Positions 24,498-31,768 of a DNA stretch of 64,000 bases are shown here, one piece after another. Both the position numbers and the translations under genes were made by a program. Position 1 is the first letter of the stretch, and each line of letters opens with the position of its first letter. The notes below the pieces were generated by a model that saw nothing but the letters and a program-made list of their open reading frames with translations, ran no database searches and was not told where the DNA came from. Source of the stretch: Tenacibaculum sp. M341 (lineage in GTDB: Bacteria > Bacteroidota > Bacteroidia > Flavobacteriales > Flavobacteriaceae); assembly GCF_004337695.1 (NCBI RefSeq), contig NZ_SJXJ01000007.1, positions 146,054 through 210,053 of the forward strand, read 5' to 3'.

Positions 24498-24854
24498 TTA
24501 AAAACCTGATAAAATTGGAAGCAAATCTCCAAGCCCTCCAGGACCTTCTTCAGGAGATATAATATCGCCATCTTCATTAACTTCGTCTGGATCACCATCT
24601 CCTCCACAATGACCATTGGAATCAGGGGAGCCACCTTTGGGGCATGCAGGAGGTACTTCATTACCGCTTCTATTAGATTTTGACTTAACAAATTTCATGA
24701 TTTTTTTAATATGCTCTATTTCTTCAGCATCATCATTACCAATTGCTTCTTGTTCAATTAGGTTTTCATCAAGAACTAATTCGTCTTCTTTTTCACAAGA
24801 AGTTAATAGTAAAGCAAAAGCATTAATTAGGGTGATTATTAATAATCTTTTCAT
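24498..24854 (-). CDS. Small acidic lipoprotein encoded with the CHAT protease
   Basis: The 118-residue product has a lipoprotein signal (MKRLLIITLINAFALLLTSC, Cys20). Behind it come an acidic segment (EKEDELVLDENLIEQEA), a short helix (EEIEHIKKIMKFVKSKSNRS) and a Pro/Gly-rich tail with two cysteines (PPACPKGG, GHCGGDGD) ending LGDLLPILSGF. I recognise no family. Its stop is three bases before the CHAT start, indicating translational coupling. As a membrane-tethered, low-complexity exported protein beside an exported protease it is a candidate substrate or cofactor; this is inference. A frame-shifted overlapping ORF (24449-24691) is a shadow. Confidence 0.75.
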   Translation of the reverse strand: MKRLLIITLINAFALLLTSCEKEDELVLDENLIEQEAIGNDDAEEIEHIKKIMKFVKSKSNRSGNEVPPACPKGGSPDSNGHCGGDGDPDEVNEDGDIISPEEGPGGLGDLLPILSGF

Positions 24855-24906
24855 GTTTATGTATTTTATATGTTTTTAACATAATTATTGTAAGGATTAC
24901 GAAATT

Positions 24907-24926
24907 ATGTTACCCGCGCAAAAGTA
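24907..24926 (-). promoter_or_regulatory. Promoter -7 box and GGGTAACAT element of the CHAT operon
   Basis: Minus-strand TACTTTTG (24926-24919) fits TAnnTTTG. Four bases on lies GGGTAACAT (24915-24907), at or just after the expected start of transcription and about 55 bases before the lipoprotein start. The same nonamer closes each unit of the tandem array at the other end of the operon. Confidence 0.55.
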
Positions 24927-25072
24927 TAATTTTTTTTGAAACTATTTAAAAGTTTTGAAAATCATTAAATTAATAGGTTTTTAGTTGTTGTTTATACTTC
25001 TAATAAAATTAAACTATTTTTAAAATATTTATTAAAACAGCAATAGAAAATTTATTAAAACCTAGAAATTTT

Positions 25073-25080
25073 TATTTTTG
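25073..25080 (+). promoter_or_regulatory. Probable -7 box of the sigma factor gene
   Basis: TATTTTTG matches TAnnTTTG, 19 bases before the start codon at 25100. No clear -33 TTG is present. Confidence 0.5.
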
Positions 25081-25099
25081 TTGTATTAACATCTAATGA

Positions 25100-25657
25100 A
25101 TGGAAGATTTTTATTTAAATGCTTTAGTAAAAGGAGATTCAAAAACAATAAAAAAAATTTACACAACTAATTTTTTTCAAGTAAAAAGATTTGTTCTTCA
25201 AAATAAAGGAAAGAGTGAAGATGCAGAAGATATTTTTCAAAAAGCAATTTTGCAAATTGCAATACGACATAAAAAGGAAAAAATCAAGATTTCAACTAAT
25301 TTTGACGCTTACTTATTTACTGTTTGTAAGAATTTATGGAGAAGAGAGTTAAATAATTATAAAAAAAGGGTAACAAATAGCGAGGTAGTTGAACAGAAAG
25401 ATGAAAGCACGGATAATGCACTTGCTATTGTAGAGCAAAAAAGACAAGAATTATTTATTGAAAAGCTTGGAGAAATATCAGATAATTGTAAGCAAATTTT
25501 AACTTTATTCTTTGCTAAAACGACTTATGCTGAAATAGTTGAGCAAACAGAATATAATTCTGAGTCAGTAGTAAGGCAACGTGTTTTCAAATGTAAAAAA
25601 CAATTAACCAACCTAATACAAAAAGATAAAAGGTACAATTCATTGAAAGCAATATGA
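25100..25657 (+). CDS. ECF-like RNA polymerase sigma factor
   Basis: The 185-residue protein has sigma region 2 (about 5-80; KGKSEDAEDIFQKAILQIA is the DAEDIFQ-type core-binding helix, followed by FDAYLFTVCKNLWRREL) and region 4 (about 120-178; LGEISDNCKQILTLFF, then YAEIVEQTEYNSESVVRQRVFKCKKQL, the helix-turn-helix). It lacks regions 1 and 3, as in ECF sigma factors. It overlaps the next gene by four bases (ATGA), a common sign of a co-regulated sigma/anti-sigma pair. It is divergent from the CHAT operon, which is an obvious candidate target. Confidence 0.9.
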   Translation: MEDFYLNALVKGDSKTIKKIYTTNFFQVKRFVLQNKGKSEDAEDIFQKAILQIAIRHKKEKIKISTNFDAYLFTVCKNLWRRELNNYKKRVTNSEVVEQKDESTDNALAIVEQKRQELFIEKLGEISDNCKQILTLFFAKTTYAEIVEQTEYNSESVVRQRVFKCKKQLTNLIQKDKRYNSLKAI

Positions 25658-26448
25658 ATTTAGAAGACGACATATTAATAGAAAAGTTTTTAAGAGATCA
25701 GCTTTCTTCAGAAGAAAAAGAAAGTTTTCTTAAAAGAAAAATGGTAGATGAAGATTTTAAGCAACAATATTTAATAGAAAAACAATTGTTTGAAACCTTT
25801 AATGAAGAGGAGTGGAGCTATGAAATGGATCATACTACAAAGGAAGTACAAGAGTACAAAGAGTTGTTTGAGAGTGAAGAAATTATTAAGTTGAAAGAAA
25901 AAATTGCTTTAGGTCAAAGTAATTTTAAAAGAAACAATAAACAGAGAAAGGTAATTGCTTTATTTTCTGGAGTTGCAGCAACGGTTTTATTGTTTTTTAC
26001 AGTAACTTCTTTGTTTAACTTTCCAAAAGATACACAACTGTTATATGCAGAAAATGTTGATATTGATAGCTTGCCTTCTTTTGTAAGTAGAGGAGATGGA
26101 ATTGATGAGAAAGTTATAAAAGCAGAAAAATTATTTAAACAAAAAGAATATAAAGAATCATTAGAACTTTTTGAAGATTTGTTGTTAGATAAATATGAAA
26201 ATAGTGCTTTGTATATTTACACAGCTATAAATTTCATAGAGTTAGATGAGTATAATAAAGCTGACGTCGTTCTTAATAAATTAATAAACTCTGATTTGAT
26301 AGATAGTGAAAAAGGATATTGGTATAAGAGTCTCTTATTTTTAAAGCAAGAGAACAAGAGAAAAGCTATAGAAAACCTTGAAGTAATAGTTAAAAAAGGT
26401 TTTTTTAAAAGTGATAGGGCTAAAGAGTTATTAGAAGAGTTAAAATAA
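25654..26448 (+). CDS. Single-pass membrane TPR protein, candidate anti-sigma factor
   Basis: The 264-residue protein has an acidic cytoplasmic N-terminal region (about 1-95; MNLEDDILIEKFLRDQLSSEE resembles the start of FecR-type and zinc-finger-like anti-sigma proteins), a transmembrane helix (VIALFSGVAATVLLFFTVTSLF, about 100-121) and a C-terminal TPR-like domain (about 145-264; KAEKLFKQKEYKESLELFEDLL). Translational overlap with the sigma gene suggests equal expression and direct binding. The TPR part would face the periplasm, where the CHAT protease is also predicted. Anti-sigma activity is inferred from position and layout. A terminator follows at 26524. Confidence 0.8.
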   Translation: MNLEDDILIEKFLRDQLSSEEKESFLKRKMVDEDFKQQYLIEKQLFETFNEEEWSYEMDHTTKEVQEYKELFESEEIIKLKEKIALGQSNFKRNNKQRKVIALFSGVAATVLLFFTVTSLFNFPKDTQLLYAENVDIDSLPSFVSRGDGIDEKVIKAEKLFKQKEYKESLELFEDLLLDKYENSALYIYTAINFIELDEYNKADVVLNKLINSDLIDSEKGYWYKSLLFLKQENKRKAIENLEVIVKKGFFKSDRAKELLEELK

Positions 26449-26523
26449 TTTAGAAACTAAAGAAATAAAAAAAGCCATTTAATTCTTAAATTTAATTTAA
26501 GTTTTATTGAAAGTAAATCAAAG

Positions 26524-26558
26524 AAGGAGTAGTTGGTTATAACATACTCCTTTTTTTG
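26524..26558 (+). terminator. Terminator of the sigma / anti-sigma-like operon
   Basis: AAGGAGTA, 13-base loop, TACTCCTT, then TTTTTT, 76 bases past the stop at 26448. Confidence 0.75.
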
Positions 26559-26581
26559 ATTAGCTTAATAAATTAAGGAAA

Positions 26582-26745
26582 TTAATGAGTAATTGTAATT
26601 ATTCCTGTTATGCAAAAACCTACAAAATCTTCATCAATATAAACTATAAAATCCTGTTCTCCATTTAGATAAAAGAATCTTCTACCTCCTCCGAATAATC
26701 TTTATTTTTCAGCTTTATTTAAAGCATTTCCTATTAAAAATTGTT
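26582..26745 (-). pseudogene. Decayed double-glycine-leader peptide gene
   Basis: Read on the minus strand directly after the stop of the next peptide gene, one frame gives IGNALNKAEK, a TAA stop, then RLFGGGRRFFYLNGEQDF and continues to HTI-like end ITITH and a stop at 26584-26582. This matches the leader pattern LGKSLNKxEQxxIxGG of its neighbours, with the conserved Gln codon CAA replaced by TAA at the exact position. The initiation codon is also gone: the region that should read MKKTILN has a stop and no ATG. Length (about 35 residues after the GGG) fits a former peptide with one cysteine. Too short and broken to appear as an open frame. Confidence 0.7.
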
Positions 26746-26748
26746 AAA

Positions 26749-26946
26749 TTAGAAACAAGATGTAAATACTTGATTTTGACAATGTGAAGGAAGATTGTAG
26801 TATTCTTCGCAGCTAGCACACTGAACAGTACCGATACTAGTTATACCGTAACAAATCGGATAAGAAGCACATGTGTTTCCTCCATTAATTGATCTTTGTT
26901 CAGTTTTGTTCAAGCTTTTACCTAAATTTAAGATTGTTTTTTTCAT
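26749..26946 (-). CDS. Six-cysteine secreted peptide with double-glycine leader
   Basis: The 65-residue product begins MKKTILNLGKSLNKTEQ, then RSINGG, the leader of bacteroidete GG-type precursors. The 42-residue core after GG has six cysteines spaced C5C10C2C9C7C, with a central CASC. The paralogue at 27025-27234 also has six cysteines around a CxxC, and in both the third cysteine lies 17 residues after the first. Three disulfides after export are likely. Upstream, an inverted repeat (GAGTG 26979-26983, CACTC 26991-26995) follows TTAAAGA as in the other family members. No exporter is in the window. Function unknown; antimicrobial or signalling peptide is possible. Confidence 0.75.
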   Translation of the reverse strand: MKKTILNLGKSLNKTEQRSINGGNTCASYPICYGITSIGTVQCASCEEYYNLPSHCQNQVFTSCF

Positions 26947-27024
26947 GATAATAAAATTTATATTGGTTGATATTAAAGAGTGTTTGATTTCACTCAGATT
27001 TATTTTTTATATGTGTTTAATTTT

Positions 27025-27234
27025 TTAGAATTCTTCAACACATCCATTGTCTAGATTGAAACAACTAGCTGCACCTGGATAAGAGTTCATTTTGTAACAA
27101 GGTTCACAATACGGATCGTTATCAGCAAAACAAAGATTTATTCTAGCATAGTATCCACAATTATCACCTCCTAAAATGTTTTTTTGTTCTATCTTGTTTA
27201 AACTTTTACCTAGGTTTAAGATTGATCTTTTCAT
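27025..27234 (-). CDS. Six-cysteine secreted peptide with double-glycine leader (paralogue)
   Basis: From ATG 27234 the 69-residue product begins MKRSILNLGKSLNKIEQ, then KNILGG. The 46-residue core has six cysteines spaced C8C7C2C11C6C with a central CEPC, parallel to the downstream paralogue. The open frame reaches back to 27282, but the start used here aligns with the other family members and lies exactly 36 bases from the conserved upstream element (27270-27300), as in the copy at 2287. It is first in a row of three minus-strand peptide units, the last one decayed. Confidence 0.75.
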   Translation of the reverse strand: MKRSILNLGKSLNKIEQKNILGGDNCGYYARINLCFADNDPYCEPCYKMNSYPGAASCFNLDNGCVEEF

Positions 27235-27269
27235 AATAATTAAAGATTTAAAGTTAATTAAACCCTGAA

Positions 27270-27300
27270 CATTTAAAGACACTCAAGGTGTATGTCTATT
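27270..27300 (-). promoter_or_regulatory. Conserved element upstream of the leader-peptide gene (copy 2)
   Basis: It is 24/31 identical to the element at 2323-2353 with no gap, 36 bases from the start codon in both. It contains AGACA...TGTCT as an inverted repeat. The conservation is concentrated at both ends and weak in the middle, as expected for a dyad-binding regulator. Confidence 0.55.
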
Positions 27301-27301
27301 C

Positions 27302-27329
27302 TTCGCGAAAAAATATGATTAATTAATCA
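27302..27329. repeat. Two adjacent perfect palindromes
   Basis: TTCGCGAA (27302-27309) and TGATTAATTAATCA (27316-27329) lie just beyond the conserved element, in the promoter region of the six-cysteine peptide genes. They could be operators; no binder can be named. Confidence 0.45.
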
Positions 27330-27544
27330 GTTTTGTTTTATGATTAATATTTTGAGTAAATAATTGTGTGATTTGTATGTATAAGCAATTTTTATTGAGG
27401 TTTTTTTAGTAAAATTAAGGATATGATGAATTATAACTGTTAATAAAAAGTTAATTTAAATGTTAAAATATGTGTTAGAGAAGTTAATTACATATAAAAT
27501 CTTTGTTAGTTAAAAATAAATAATTGAAATGTAACATATAAAAG

Positions 27545-27579
27545 AATCATAGGACACGAACTTAATATCTCCTATGATT
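27545..27579 (-). terminator. Terminator of uvrA
   Basis: AATCATAGGA and TCCTATGATT flank a 15-base loop, with T-rich sequence on both outer sides. It lies 44 bases past the uvrA stop on the minus strand. Confidence 0.75.
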
Positions 27580-27622
27580 TTTGTTTTTTTACGAAGTTTC
27601 TAAAAGTAAATTCCCTTAGAGT

Positions 27623-30442
27623 TTATAGCTCCTTTTTAAGGAATTTAGCTGTGTAACTTGTTTTGTGTTTAGCTACTTTTTCAGGTGATCCGGTAACTAA
27701 AATTTTTCCGCCACCTTTTCCACCTTCCATACCAACATCAATAATATGATCAGCCAGTTTAATAACATCTAAATTATGTTCAATTATTAAAACAGTATTT
27801 CCTTTATCAGCTAGTTTATTTAAAACTTCCATTAAAACACGAATATCTTCAAAATGGAGTCCTGTAGTAGGTTCATCTAAAATATAAAAGGTATTTCCTG
27901 TATCTCTTTTAGAAAGTTCTGTAGCTAGTTTTATTCTTTGTGCTTCTCCTCCAGAAAGAGTTGTTGATTGTTGTCCCAATGTAATATATCCCAAACCAAC
28001 ATCTTGAATAGTTTTTAATTTTCGGTATATTTTTGGAATATGCTCGAAGAAATCTACGGCTTCATTAATAGTCATTTCAAGTACATCTGAAATAGATTTT
28101 CCTTTATAACGTATTTCTAAAGTTTCTCTATTAAAACGTTTTCCTTGACAAGTTTCACATTCAACATGTACATCAGGTAAAAAGTTCATTTCAATAACTC
28201 TTAAACCACCTCCTTGACAAGTTTCACATCTTCCTCCTTTTACATTAAAACTAAATCGTCCAGGTTTATAACCACGAATAGCAGCTTCAGGAGTTTTTGC
28301 AAACAAACTTCTGATTTCACCAAAAACACCAGTATAGGTTGCAGGGTTAGAACGTGGAGTTCTTCCAATAGGAGATTGATCAATATCAATAACTTTGTCA
28401 ATATGCTCTAAACCTTCAATTTTTTTGTAGGGCATTGGCTCCTTTACCCCTCTATAAATATGTGTATTTAAAATTGGATATAGAGTTCCGTTAATTAAAG
28501 TCGATTTACCACTACCAGATACACCAGTAACACAAATCATTTTACCTAAAGGAAATTCAACAGTTACATTTTTTAAATTGTTTCCACTAGCTCCAAAAAG
28601 TTTAATGCTATTTCCATTTCCTTCTCTTCTTTTCTTAGGAACTTCAATTGTTTTTCTTTTAGATAAATAATCAGCTGTAAGCGTTGCGTTATCTTTTAAA
28701 TCATTAAAAGAACCTTCACTAACAATTTCACCACCATGTACACCAGCACCAGGACCAATATCTAAAACATAATCGGCGTTTTTAATCATATCTTCATCAT
28801 GTTCAACAACTAAAACAGAATTACCAACATCTCTAAGTTTAATTAAAGAGTCAATTAGTTTCTGGTTGTCTCTTTGATGTAAACCAATACTTGGTTCATC
28901 TAAAATATACAATACACCTACAAGTTGAGATCCTATTTGTGTAGCTAACCTTATACGTTGAGCTTCTCCTCCCGATAATGATTTAGAAGTTCTATCAAGT
29001 GTTAGGTAATCCAATCCTACATCCAATAAAAATTGAATACGAGTTCTAATCTCTTTTAAAATCTCTGCAGCAATTTTTATTTGTTTTTCGGATAAATGTT
29101 TTTCAATTTCAGAAAACCATTGAGAAAGATCTTTAACATCTAAATGGGTTAAATCACTAATACTTTTATCTAGAATTTTAAAATGTAAAGATTCTTTTTT
29201 AAGTCTTTTACCTTCACAACTACTACATTTTACTTCATCCATAAAACCTTTAGCCCATCTTTTAATAGAAGAACTATCGGTATTCTTGTATTGATTTTTA
29301 ATGAAAGGAATAATTCCTTCAAAATCTATTTCATAATTACGAGTAACACCGGCTGTTTTAGATTCTATTTTAAAACGTTCCTTTCCTCCGTTTAAAATAA
29401 CATCTAAAGCTTCTTTAGAAATAGTGTTTATAGGGTCGGTTAGTTTAAATTTGTATCGTTCAGCAATGGTTTGTAATTGCTTAAAAATCCAACTACTTTT
29501 TTGTTCGCCTAAAGGGGCGATACCTCCATTTTTAATAGATAAAGAATCATCTGGAATTATCTTCTTTATGTTTACTTCTTGAGTAATACCTAAACCATTA
29601 CACTTTTCACAAGCACCTTTTGGTGAGTTAAATGAAAATGTATTCGGCTCAGGATTTGGGTAAGCAATTCCTGTAGTAGGACACATTAATTCTCTACTAA
29701 AATATCTAGGCTTTTCATCATCAACATCAATAACCATTAAAATATTGTCACCAGTATACAAGGCTGTTTTAATAGTTTCCTCTAATCTTTTTTCTGCGTC
29801 ATCGTTTATAACAAGTCTGTCAATTACAACTTCAATATCATGAGTTTTGTATCGATCAAGCTTCATTCCTTTTTCAATTTCTCGAATTTCTCCATCAACA
29901 CGAACACGAAGAAATCCTTGTTTTGAAATTTGCTCAAACAATTCTCTGTAATGACCTTTTCTAGATTTAATTAAAGGAGCAAGAACAGCAACTCTTTTTC
30001 CAGAAAAATCTTTTAAAATTAAATCTTTGATTTGTTCATCAGAATAGCTCACCATCTTTTCACCAGTATTGTAAGAATAGGCATCAGCAGCACGAGCGTA
30101 TAAAAGACGAAGGAAATCGTAAATTTCTGTAATAGTTCCTACCGTAGATCGTGGACTTTTGTTTGTAGTTTTTTGTTCTATAGAAATTACAGGAGATAAT
30201 CCATCAATTTTGTCAACATCAGGACGTTCTAATCCTCCTAAAAATTGTCGTGCATAAGCAGAAAAAGTCTCTATATATCTTCTTTGACCTTCAGCATAAA
30301 TAGTGTCAAAAGCTAAAGAAGACTTTCCGCTTCCGCTCAAACCAGTAATAACAACTAGCTTTTCACGAGGTATTTTAATGTCAATATTCTTTAAGTTATG
30401 AGCTCTTGCTCCATAAACTTCAATAAATTCCTGTTCTTTCAA
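27623..30442 (-). CDS. uvrA: Excinuclease ABC subunit A (UvrA)
   Basis: The protein (939 residues from a TTG start at 30442) is the damage-recognition ATPase of nucleotide excision repair. It has two ABC ATPase modules: Walker A GLSGSGKSSLAFDT and GVSGSGKSTLING, signatures SLSGGEAQRIRLAT and TLSGGEAQRIKLAT. It also has paired CxxC zinc sites (CEKCNG, CSSCEG, CETCQGGG, CETCQGKR). The open frame extends to 30493, but that adds a hydrophobic MINGFYLIILFFCKIDT not found in UvrA, and a perfect promoter has its -7 box between the two starts. The family normally begins a few residues before FIEVYGARAHNLKN, as TTG 30442 gives. Works with UvrB and UvrC, not in this window. Confidence 0.95.
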   Translation of the reverse strand: MKEQEFIEVYGARAHNLKNIDIKIPREKLVVITGLSGSGKSSLAFDTIYAEGQRRYIETFSAYARQFLGGLERPDVDKIDGLSPVISIEQKTTNKSPRSTVGTITEIYDFLRLLYARAADAYSYNTGEKMVSYSDEQIKDLILKDFSGKRVAVLAPLIKSRKGHYRELFEQISKQGFLRVRVDGEIREIEKGMKLDRYKTHDIEVVIDRLVINDDAEKRLEETIKTALYTGDNILMVIDVDDEKPRYFSRELMCPTTGIAYPNPEPNTFSFNSPKGACEKCNGLGITQEVNIKKIIPDDSLSIKNGGIAPLGEQKSSWIFKQLQTIAERYKFKLTDPINTISKEALDVILNGGKERFKIESKTAGVTRNYEIDFEGIIPFIKNQYKNTDSSSIKRWAKGFMDEVKCSSCEGKRLKKESLHFKILDKSISDLTHLDVKDLSQWFSEIEKHLSEKQIKIAAEILKEIRTRIQFLLDVGLDYLTLDRTSKSLSGGEAQRIRLATQIGSQLVGVLYILDEPSIGLHQRDNQKLIDSLIKLRDVGNSVLVVEHDEDMIKNADYVLDIGPGAGVHGGEIVSEGSFNDLKDNATLTADYLSKRKTIEVPKKRREGNGNSIKLFGASGNNLKNVTVEFPLGKMICVTGVSGSGKSTLINGTLYPILNTHIYRGVKEPMPYKKIEGLEHIDKVIDIDQSPIGRTPRSNPATYTGVFGEIRSLFAKTPEAAIRGYKPGRFSFNVKGGRCETCQGGGLRVIEMNFLPDVHVECETCQGKRFNRETLEIRYKGKSISDVLEMTINEAVDFFEHIPKIYRKLKTIQDVGLGYITLGQQSTTLSGGEAQRIKLATELSKRDTGNTFYILDEPTTGLHFEDIRVLMEVLNKLADKGNTVLIIEHNLDVIKLADHIIDVGMEGGKGGGKILVTGSPEKVAKHKTSYTAKFLKKEL

Positions 30443-30463
30443 AGTATCGATTTTGCAAAAGAA

Positions 30464-30493
30464 CAAAATTATTAAATAGAATCCATTAATCAA
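30464..30493 (-). promoter_or_regulatory. uvrA promoter, TTG-N19-TAATTTTG
   Basis: On the minus strand TTG (30493-30491), a 19-base spacer and TAATTTTG (30471-30464) match the bacteroidete consensus in both boxes and spacing. Its -7 box ends 21 bases before the TTG start at 30442 and so rules out the longer upstream start. Confidence 0.75.
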
Positions 30494-30531
30494 TGTATAC
30501 TATGAATTAGTATTTTAGCAAAAAAACAATT

Positions 30532-31512
30532 ATGAGAGTAATTATAGCTTTTATCTTACTACTATCATTTAATTTTTATGCACAAATACCAGATAATGTT
30601 ATAAGTGAATTAACAGCTAATCATGTACCTGTTTTAAATACCAAGTTTAGTATAATCCCTCCCAAAGGATTTCAAATGGAACCATTAGTAAGAGGTTTTG
30701 TAAAAGAAAGCCGACAAATAGCTTACATAGAAATGCTGACAGTTCACAGTTCATTTAAAAAAAGGATTTCAATTGAATCATTTAAAGAATTTGGAGAAAA
30801 TATAAAAATCGATCACTTTAAGTTTAATAATAAAGATGCAATATGGGTAAGTTATGAAAGTTTAGAATATCCTGATATTAAAAGACAGAAACATATTTTA
30901 TACGTAAGTTTTAATAAAGAGAATATGCTGGCTATTGTTAGCGATTATCAAATGACTGTAAAAAAAGAAGTTGAAGAAGAGGTTATAAAGAGTATGTTAT
31001 CAACTGTATACTTACCAGAGAAAAGATATGTGTTTTCAGAAAAAGCTGGAGGTGATTTTAATATAGCAAAATATGGACTACAAGAATCAAGAGATAGCGT
31101 TTATCCGAACGACATAGCTTTTATAGGAAATGGAAAGGAAGGAAAATTGTCTTCTACAAACATATATGCAGCAATTAAACATGATTATTTAATAAAAGGA
31201 TACTCTACAGAATATAAAAAAATAGATAAAAAAGAATATAGTTTAACTTATGGAAAAAAAAGAACAAAATTAGAAGAACCTATCAGTATTAACCCAATAA
31301 AAGTAGATGGTTTAAATGGGTATGAATTAGAGTATCAAAAGAAAGATGAAAAAGGCAATATAAAAAACATGTACTTTATTACACTATTGTTTAGAGGCGA
31401 TACATATTATGCTTTAGAAGGAGGGAGTAGATCAGTAAACATAATGAAGAAGGAGTTGAAATATTACAAGGAAAACTTTAAAGAATTATTTTATACCTTT
31501 AAACAAAAATAA
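30532..31512 (+). CDS. Secreted protein of unknown function
   Basis: The 326-residue protein has a short signal peptide (MRVIIAFILLLSFNFYAQ) and no other membrane segment. It reads as two alpha-beta halves; the second starts near residue 175 (GGDFNIAKYGLQESRDSVYP) and resembles the first in strand order. It is lysine- and tyrosine-rich with no cysteine motif and no catalytic signature I recognise. The sorting destination is probably the periplasm. It is divergent from uvrA (the starts are 90 bases apart) and upstream of a PspC-like gene by 24 bases, so it may share a transcript with it. Confidence 0.75.
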   Translation: MRVIIAFILLLSFNFYAQIPDNVISELTANHVPVLNTKFSIIPPKGFQMEPLVRGFVKESRQIAYIEMLTVHSSFKKRISIESFKEFGENIKIDHFKFNNKDAIWVSYESLEYPDIKRQKHILYVSFNKENMLAIVSDYQMTVKKEVEEEVIKSMLSTVYLPEKRYVFSEKAGGDFNIAKYGLQESRDSVYPNDIAFIGNGKEGKLSSTNIYAAIKHDYLIKGYSTEYKKIDKKEYSLTYGKKRTKLEEPISINPIKVDGLNGYELEYQKKDEKGNIKNMYFITLLFRGDTYYALEGGSRSVNIMKKELKYYKENFKELFYTFKQK

Positions 31513-31535
31513 AAATATTATATAATTACATTAAA

Positions 31536-31757
31536 ATGGTAGATTCTATTAGGCATTTTTTTGAAAGAAATGGTTTTGATGTTTCGTCGAGATTGGCAGA
31601 TAGATTAGGCATGAGAACAGTAAATGTGAGATTGTTTTTTATCTATATGTCATTTGTTACGGTTGGTCTTTCTTTTGGATTGTACTTAACTATGGCTTTT
31701 CTGCTTAGGCTTAAAGATATGATATACACTAAGCGAACTTCTGTGTTCGATTTATAG
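31536..31757 (+). CDS. PspC-family small membrane protein
   Basis: The 73-residue protein matches the short flavobacterial PspC-like form: an amphipathic N-terminus (MVDSIRHFFERNGFDVSSRL), LGMRTVNVRLFFIYMSFVTVG and a membrane helix (VTVGLSFGLYLTMAFLL) ending RLKDMIYTKRTSVFDL. PspC proteins sit in the inner membrane and respond to envelope stress in other bacteria; in Bacteroidota this stand-alone form is of unknown role. It ends twelve bases before the next gene, suggesting cotranscription. Confidence 0.85.
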   Translation: MVDSIRHFFERNGFDVSSRLADRLGMRTVNVRLFFIYMSFVTVGLSFGLYLTMAFLLRLKDMIYTKRTSVFDL

Positions 31758-31768
31758 AAATTGGTAAA

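Larger units (their letters stand above)
27235..27622. other. Intergenic region upstream of the peptide gene
   Basis: The 388 bases hold the conserved element at 27270-27300, two palindromes (TTCGCGAA 27302-27309 and TGATTAATTAATCA 27316-27329), and the uvrA terminator at 27545-27579. No coding sequence is seen. Confidence 0.6.

Noticed and set aside
24449-24691. An 80-residue minus-strand ORF overlapping the lipoprotein and CHAT genes.
   Set aside because: It is out of frame with both, has no start context or recognisable content, and is explained as a shadow.
25368-25375. A further GGGTAACA inside the sigma factor gene.
   Set aside because: It lies in coding sequence for a Lys-Arg-Val-Thr-Asn run that sigma factors of this type commonly have, so chance is a sufficient explanation.
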